From CAZKJL01 sp964553135 (GTDB lineage Bacteria; Patescibacteriota; Gracilibacteria; Peribacterales; Peribacteraceae), in NCBI GenBank assembly GCA_964553135.1, contig CAZKJL010000001.1:62001-126000 (forward strand): a stretch of DNA of 64,000 bases, given 5' to 3'. Under the pieces are notes generated by a model, which did no database searches, had not been told where the DNA came from, and saw nothing but the letters and a program-made list of their open reading frames with translations. A program made the position numbers and the translations under genes. Below, in pieces: positions 58,827 through 64,000 of this stretch; the first letter of the stretch is position 1; every line of letters begins with the position of its first letter.

Positions 58827-59942
58827 GTGATGACCTCCGACTCTCGCTCCCTCACGGCCGTCCAGTATTGCAGCAGCCTGGGCCGTGCATGCGGCATCGC
58901 CACGTACACGGAGATGCTTGCTCGAGCGCAGGGAATGAACGCGGTTCGTTCCCTAGGGGAACTCTCGGAGCACGGACTGCGCCCCACGCACCTGCACGTA
59001 CAGCATGAATTTGGCATCATGAATTTGGCCGAGCTGCGCGCAATCCGCACCTACTGCGACGAGCATGACATCCGCATGTGCGTCACGTTGCACTCGGTCG
59101 TGGAACTTCCGACCTTCCGCAGTTACGCACGCGCATTCATGGCACGGAAGATGCAGCCGAAATCATGGGAGAAAACCGTGCGCGAGAACACGCGAGTCAG
59201 TCCGCAGATCTGGACCAAAGACGTGCCCGACTACGACCTGGGTTCTTTTTTCCGCTTTCGCGGGACGCAGGAATTTTTGGCAAACAGGGCGGACCTGCTC
59301 ATCGTCCACTCCCATGCCGCGAAAGAGGCTCTCTTGGCCATGGGAGCGAGGAACGTCGCCGTCGTACCCCACGGCGCCCGGCTCTCGGATACGGCGCGCG
59401 TGCTGCATTCGGAGCGCGACGGAATGTTGCACGTGGGATGCTTCGGATTCCTGAAGGCGCACAAGTGCGTACTGGAACTCATCGACGCCTGCGAAAAAAT
59501 TCCGAACGTGAAGCTCCACATCTTTGCGAGCACGGCGCACATCGACAAACAACGTGACTACGCGAGGCGAGTCATCGAACGTGCGGAGCGATGCGATTGG
59601 ATCGAGCTCGACACGTCGCACCTGCCTCTGGAAACCGTCATTCGCGAGCTCTCCAAGTGCGACGTGAACGTGTGGTACTGCGCACCGCCCGGTGCCATCA
59701 GTACGAGCGGTTCGGTGCGGCAGGTGCTCGCCGCAGGAAGGCCCGTCATTGCGGCGGACCACGCGATGGTGAGCGATATCCGTCACCTGGTCCGCACGGT
59801 TCCGTTCGGCGACATCGACGCACTGTCGGCCGCCATCGCCGAGCGCGGCACGCCGAGAACGGACGCACGCCCGTACTTGGAACGAACGACCTGGGACCTC
59901 GTCCGGGCACCGTACGAGATGGCTTCCGCCGCAGTCGCATGA
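58827..59942 (+). CDS. Glycosyltransferase, GT-B fold (GT4-like)
   Basis: 371 residues from a GTG at 58827 (ATG at 58830 is an alternative). It has GRACGIATYTEMLARA at the N-terminus, VVPHGARLSDTARV before the second domain, and a C-terminal GAISTSGSVRQVLAAGRPVIA segment in place of the usual E(x7)E motif. It probably adds a nucleotide-activated sugar on the cytoplasmic side. Stop and next start overlap as ATGA. Confidence 0.85.
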   Translation: MMTSDSRSLTAVQYCSSLGRACGIATYTEMLARAQGMNAVRSLGELSEHGLRPTHLHVQHEFGIMNLAELRAIRTYCDEHDIRMCVTLHSVVELPTFRSYARAFMARKMQPKSWEKTVRENTRVSPQIWTKDVPDYDLGSFFRFRGTQEFLANRADLLIVHSHAAKEALLAMGARNVAVVPHGARLSDTARVLHSERDGMLHVGCFGFLKAHKCVLELIDACEKIPNVKLHIFASTAHIDKQRDYARRVIERAERCDWIELDTSHLPLETVIRELSKCDVNVWYCAPPGAISTSGSVRQVLAAGRPVIAADHAMVSDIRHLVRTVPFGDIDALSAAIAERGTPRTDARPYLERTTWDLVRAPYEMASAAVA

Positions 59943-61786
59943 TGATGCCCACGAAACGCACCGTGCTTCTGTATGCATTCCTGATTCTTGTGGCGATGCT
60001 GCCGCAGCTGTGGATCGGCGCCTATTCGCTGCTCAACTTCGAGAGCGACCAAGCCATTTTCGGACTCATGACCAAACACATCGCTGTCGGAAAAGTGTGG
60101 CCCGTATACATCTACGGCGAACACTACAGCGGGTCGCTCATCACCATTCTCTCGGCTCCGTTGCTGCGACTGTTCGGAACGAGCAGCGTCATGGCGCTGC
60201 GTGCGACATCGCTCCTGCTCTTCGTACCGATCTTCGGACTGTTCGCATGGATCGTCGAAAAACATTGGGGGCGCCGCATGGCGGTCATCACACTCCTGCT
60301 GACGGCCGCTCCGGGGTGGCTGCTCATGAATTTCACCGTGCAACCGAGCGCAAATTTCGCCATCCGCGCACTATGCACGTACGGTGTTTTTGCACTGTGG
60401 ATGCTGCGGCCGACATCGCAAGACCGGAAACTTCTGCAGGCGCTCGCCGGAGGGCTCGTGCTCGGAATCGGCATCTGGACTCACCCCTCATTTCTGCTTT
60501 CCGTGGCCGTCATGGCCGGCTTGTGGCTGCTCGGGAGCGCGGATTGGAAACACGCGATGCAAACGCGAGGATTCCCGATCGTTCTCAAGACGCTTCTTTT
60601 GGTGACGCTCCTCGGATTCGCGATCAGCCTGTTTCCCGGTCAATTCCCGGTATGGCATCTGCAAGCCAAGACGACGTCTCGCATCGCGGCGCTCGCGCTC
60701 TGCGTTCTGCTCTTCCTTCTGAGCCCGAGAAAGAAAGCTCTGCTCATCCACACCTCCGTATTCGGCCTCGGAACCGTTCTCGGAAATGCGCCGCAGCTCG
60801 TGGCGAAAATGTTCTTCGGGCTCTCCGTGAACCAGCGCCTCACGTTCCTCTGGCCCACGTGGCCCTCGGTGCGCGGGCTGCTTGCCACCGTGTTCCCGCT
60901 GCAATTCGGCGTCATTCCCGTCCCGCTGACGCAGGCGTTTTCCCTGCTCCCGATGACGCTCCAAATCTGTTGGGTGCTCATGATGGGCTGCGTCGTCTGG
61001 AGTCTTGGATTCTTTCTCTGGAAGCACCGAGGAACGTGCATGAGGCTTGTGTTGTTTCGTCCGCTGCACACCGACGACCGGGTGCCCGCCTTCTGCATCC
61101 TGACGTTTTGGATGTTCGCCATCGCACTCCTTGGAACGCTGAACAGCGAACAGTCCTACGGACAAGTGCGGCAACTCATCATCTCGTGGCTTCCGGCCAT
61201 GGTGATGCTTGCGTATGCGTTCCACGCGTTCATCAAACAGAAGAAGTGGATCGGCATCGGTCTCCTCTGTCTCTACGTCGGATTCGTCTCGTACCAAAAC
61301 ATTCACAATGCGTACCTCGTGTGGGGCCGCGGTGCGGACTTCAACGACGTCCAACTCGCCGGCCTCGAGCGGTATCTCAAGAACGAACGGGTGGAAGCGG
61401 TGTACGGCAATTTTTGGAACTCGTTCGCATTCGATTTCTTGCTCGATGAACGCATCATCTTCGCACCCTACGACAGCAAGGATGCATACCCCGAGTACAG
61501 CAAGACCGCTCTGTGTTCGCATCGGTACGCCATCATCGTCCACCCTCACTTGCACATGCGTGATCCCGCGCCGACCGATGTCAAAGGACTCCTTGCACGT
61601 GCCAAAACCATCGATCTGAGCATCGCCGCCTACCCGCACGTCATCGCCAAATGGGAACGCTCGCGTCTCATCAGCATCACGCGCATCGAGCGCTGGACGC
61701 TGTGGATCCTGGAAGATCCGCGACCGGAAACGTCGGAGCAAACCGTGAAAAAAACTGGTACAGTGCTTCCCTGTGCCACTTTTTGA
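59939..61786 (+). CDS. GT-C family membrane glycosyltransferase, paralogue
   Basis: 615 residues, about eleven or twelve membrane helices. The first loop NFESDQAIFGLMTKHI (E35, D37) and YIYGEHYSGSL match the gene at 57071, as does the C-terminal NFWNSFAFDFLLDERIIFAPY. It starts with three consecutive methionines, and its first ATG overlaps the stop of the upstream gene. It likely uses a polyprenyl-phosphate sugar donor. It ends 9 nt before the sulfotransferase gene. Confidence 0.85.
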   Translation: MMMPTKRTVLLYAFLILVAMLPQLWIGAYSLLNFESDQAIFGLMTKHIAVGKVWPVYIYGEHYSGSLITILSAPLLRLFGTSSVMALRATSLLLFVPIFGLFAWIVEKHWGRRMAVITLLLTAAPGWLLMNFTVQPSANFAIRALCTYGVFALWMLRPTSQDRKLLQALAGGLVLGIGIWTHPSFLLSVAVMAGLWLLGSADWKHAMQTRGFPIVLKTLLLVTLLGFAISLFPGQFPVWHLQAKTTSRIAALALCVLLFLLSPRKKALLIHTSVFGLGTVLGNAPQLVAKMFFGLSVNQRLTFLWPTWPSVRGLLATVFPLQFGVIPVPLTQAFSLLPMTLQICWVLMMGCVVWSLGFFLWKHRGTCMRLVLFRPLHTDDRVPAFCILTFWMFAIALLGTLNSEQSYGQVRQLIISWLPAMVMLAYAFHAFIKQKKWIGIGLLCLYVGFVSYQNIHNAYLVWGRGADFNDVQLAGLERYLKNERVEAVYGNFWNSFAFDFLLDERIIFAPYDSKDAYPEYSKTALCSHRYAIIVHPHLHMRDPAPTDVKGLLARAKTIDLSIAAYPHVIAKWERSRLISITRIERWTLWILEDPRPETSEQTVKKTGTVLPCATF

Positions 61787-61795
61787 TACATCGGC

Positions 61796-64000
61796 GTGCT
61801 GACTTCGCTCTTCAAGCGCTGGCGAGTGCCGAGGGATTTTCCATACTACGAAGGGTGGTTCGGCCCGACGAAGACGACCGCACATGACCACGGCAGACAG
61901 CTGCTCCAAATGTACGGCACGATTCCCGAAACGGGCGACGCGGAGGCGCTTCTCCACGAACACCCTGAGTTTTCGGAGAACATGCTCCGCGCGTACAAAC
62001 ACGTCTACGACAACGGCAACCCCGACGCCGCAACACCCGCCAAAAAAATCATCTTCCTTCACTTGCAGCGCACCGCCGGTTCCACGCTGACGCATGTGAT
62101 GCGCCGCAATCTCCGGAGCATCGGATTTCGGCGCGATTTCGTCGGTATGCCGAATGAAAGCCCGATGTTCGTCCTGAGCAGGTTCCGCGAACTGCCTCGC
62201 TTGGAACAAGAGGCGGAACGCGACAAATGGGACAAGTACGACGCGCTCGCGGACCACTCGATGTACGGCATCCACGAGCTGCTGCGGTCGCCGCACGCGT
62301 ACATCACGATGCTCCGACACCCCGTGGATCGTTTTCTGTCGTACTACCGCTACGTACGACGCGAGAACCCGGACGCTTCGCCGCGCGAAGCGGAGGAAGC
62401 CGCCGTGGCGCGGACGCTCAACATCACGCAGTTTTTGCACCACCCGTTCTTCCGCCTGAAGCTGACGCTGGAGCAGTCCTACGTGCAGATGATCGCCGGG
62501 TACGCGCATCCGGGCGGCTACGTGTTCCATTCGCGACTGCATCGGCTGCTGGCCCGCGCGGTACGGAATCTCCGCACGTTCGATGCCGTGCTGCTCCAGG
62601 AGCACTTCGACAAATCCATGGAACTTCTGTGCCGCATGTACGATTGGAAAGACGAACTCCTGACGTCCGAAGGCATCGTGCCGCGACAGGGAAGCGTCAT
62701 CGGCGATGTGACGGGCAGCATGCATGCGAAGTCCCAACTGACCCACGCCGAGTACGAGACCGTGGCGGAGTATCTGAAGGCCGATATGACGCTGTACGAG
62801 CAGGGCAAGCGTCTCTTTGAAGCTCAGTATAAAAAGCACTGCGGCAGCCGACCGTATTGGTCCCTGAGCTTGCCTTCCCGCGGCGGCGGAACCCCCGACG
62901 AATCGAGCGACACGGAGGAATTCCCGACGTCCATCGGACCCGTGACGATCGGCTTGCCCTGGGCGAAGCTGGCACGTGAGCGAGGCGTGCACCCTCTTGC
63001 GATCGACGATGCGGCGCGGCATGCCTACTACACGCTGAACCTGCGGCGCGATGCGTTCTTGGATGCCGCATGCGAGCACCTCGGAAACGAACACCGTGAC
63101 CTCATGCGCCTGTGGCTCCTCACACTCCACGCCGAGCACGTGTGCGGCAACGTCATCGAACAAGACGCGTACGGACTTCGGGCACTCAAGGCACGCGGCT
63201 TTGCGCCGAAGACGATCGTGGACATCGGCGCGCACATCGGAGCGTTCTCGCTCTTTGCCCGCCATCTGTGGCCCGATGCAACGATCATCGCGGCGGAACC
63301 GTGCGCACCCGATCACAACGATTCCGGCGACATCTCCATTCTCCGACGAAACGTCACGGACGCCGACATTCGCAATGTGGCGGTCTTCGGCATGACGGAC
63401 GGCGAGATGCGGTGGAGCGGCCGCGCGGAGCTGCTCAGGGACACCGTCCCGCACTCCATGGAACTCGGGTTCCGCGGATATCCGTTGACGCAATGTGATG
63501 GCGAAGCCTGCGGACTCCGCGGCCTCTCCATCTCCGAATTTCTGAAAGGAAACGAACGCATCGATCTTCTGAAGCTCAGCTGCGACGGAGCCGAGACGAA
63601 CATTCTGCGCGAACTCTCCATGACGGGAGCACTCACGCATATCCGCGAAATCCGCGGCGAGTGGCACGGCGACATGGGAAAATCCATTCCCGCGCTTCTC
63701 GCATCGACACACGATGTCGAAACCGTGTCGATTGCCCCCGCTCATGCCCGCGGCACGTTCCGCGCATCACTCAAAGAAAACGCCCGACAGACGGCACGCG
63801 CGTTTGAGCCACCGCATCTGCCGAGGTTCGACACTCCCGCGCGCACCGAATCCGAGCGCTCGTCGCCCGTGCCGATGACCCGCTACGAGACAAGCATGGG
63901 CCCGCTGTTCATACCCGGCGACTGGATGGAGGCCGCGCGTTCGCACGGCATCGAACCCGAAACGTTGAATGCAACCGCACGCCGCCTCTACTACAAAGAA
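61796..64000 (+). CDS. Sulfotransferase fused to tandem FkbM methyltransferase modules (partial)
   Basis: Open from a GTG at 61796 to the window end (735 codons, no stop). Residues about 80-330 form a sulfotransferase of the sulfotransfer_2 type: the PAPS 5' loop IIFLHLQRTAGST (85-97) and the 3'-phosphate motif LRHPVDRFLSYY. Residues about 378-650 are an FkbM-like methyltransferase with IVDIGAHIGAFSLFA near 471 and LLKLSCDGAE near 590. About residue 692 a linker begins (TSMGPLF then AARSHGIEP) that repeats the linker at about 378 (TSIGPVTI then ARERGVHP), so a second FkbM module probably follows. It would sulfate and methylate the exported glycan. Confidence 0.85.
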   Translation, partial: MLTSLFKRWRVPRDFPYYEGWFGPTKTTAHDHGRQLLQMYGTIPETGDAEALLHEHPEFSENMLRAYKHVYDNGNPDAATPAKKIIFLHLQRTAGSTLTHVMRRNLRSIGFRRDFVGMPNESPMFVLSRFRELPRLEQEAERDKWDKYDALADHSMYGIHELLRSPHAYITMLRHPVDRFLSYYRYVRRENPDASPREAEEAAVARTLNITQFLHHPFFRLKLTLEQSYVQMIAGYAHPGGYVFHSRLHRLLARAVRNLRTFDAVLLQEHFDKSMELLCRMYDWKDELLTSEGIVPRQGSVIGDVTGSMHAKSQLTHAEYETVAEYLKADMTLYEQGKRLFEAQYKKHCGSRPYWSLSLPSRGGGTPDESSDTEEFPTSIGPVTIGLPWAKLARERGVHPLAIDDAARHAYYTLNLRRDAFLDAACEHLGNEHRDLMRLWLLTLHAEHVCGNVIEQDAYGLRALKARGFAPKTIVDIGAHIGAFSLFARHLWPDATIIAAEPCAPDHNDSGDISILRRNVTDADIRNVAVFGMTDGEMRWSGRAELLRDTVPHSMELGFRGYPLTQCDGEACGLRGLSISEFLKGNERIDLLKLSCDGAETNILRELSMTGALTHIREIRGEWHGDMGKSIPALLASTHDVETVSIAPAHARGTFRASLKENARQTARAFEPPHLPRFDTPARTESERSSPVPMTRYETSMGPLFIPGDWMEAARSHGIEPETLNATARRLYYKE

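Noticed and set aside
60488..63745. Minus-strand frame of 1085 codons
   Set aside because: Antisense to the GT-C enzyme and the sulfotransferase/FkbM gene, whose domain motifs are clear; translation has shadow composition.

Overview
The window looks like a chromosomal piece of a candidate-phyla-radiation (Patescibacteria) bacterium, most likely of the Peregrinibacteria/Peribacteria type. The grounds are the moderately high GC, standard code with TGA as stop, S-layer-homology surface proteins with long serine linkers, a PGRP amidase joined to a SpoIID domain, compact genes with few recognisable Shine-Dalgarno sites, and several large proteins of no known family. This placement is an inference from gene style. 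There is no rRNA operon, CRISPR array, prophage or transposase gene in the window.

Layout. 1-3.6 kb: a partial glycosyltransferase, then an FtsQ-like protein, a D-Ala-D-Ala carboxypeptidase and a LysM/M23 hydrolase. 3.6-7.3 kb: oxidative pentose-phosphate genes (pgl, zwf), a small membrane zinc-ribbon protein, a tRNA-editing domain protein. 7.3-8.8 kb: metK behind a SAM-I-type riboswitch and its terminator. 8.8-16.6 kb: an ECF sigma factor, a large amidase/SpoIID protein, a glycosyltransferase, a response regulator, a FliA/WhiG-like sigma factor, serS. 16.6-21.1 kb: a large acidic HTH protein and uvrB. 21.1-26 kb: a TerC/DUF475-like membrane protein, galU, and pabA with a fused pabB-pabC. 26-33.7 kb: small structured-RNA/zinc-finger genes, a Sel1 lipoprotein, Hsp20, an XRE regulator, recJ, a four-helix-bundle gene between inverted repeat arrays, a phosphohexomutase, two unknown genes. 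33.7-45.4 kb: glucan phosphorylase, a methyltransferase-like protein, tRNA-Asp and a damaged copy, a Na/Ca exchanger, a lycopene-cyclase-like membrane protein, an SLH protein, an MFS transporter, a membrane-tethered sigma-like protein coupled to a cysteine-rich secreted protein, yraN. 45.4-54.3 kb: comM, a second four-helix-bundle gene with inverted arrays, pyrF, a 36-residue membrane peptide, a second SLH protein, a 1195-residue protein with six repeats, tRNA-Leu and a fragment of it. 54.5-64 kb: a surface-glycan locus with an APS-kinase-like enzyme, a nucleotidyltransferase, an ABC exporter, three glycosyltransferases, and a sulfotransferase fused to FkbM methyltransferase modules that runs off the window end.

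How it fits together. Glucan phosphorylase, phosphohexomutase, GalU, Zwf and Pgl connect stored glucan to sugar nucleotides and NADPH. The glycan locus and SLH proteins build the cell surface. Several sigma-like regulators sit next to envelope genes.

Three patterns run through the whole window. (1) A -10 box of the form TANNNT lies 6-10 nt upstream of the start codon of most genes that begin a transcription unit, which points to widespread leaderless mRNAs. (2) Arrays of 9-bp-period repeats lie between genes, and two of them flank four-helix-bundle genes as inverted pairs. (3) Short palindromes are inserted in or next to structured RNA genes (tRNA-Asp remnant, tRNA-Leu remnant, SAM riboswitch) and inside zwf.
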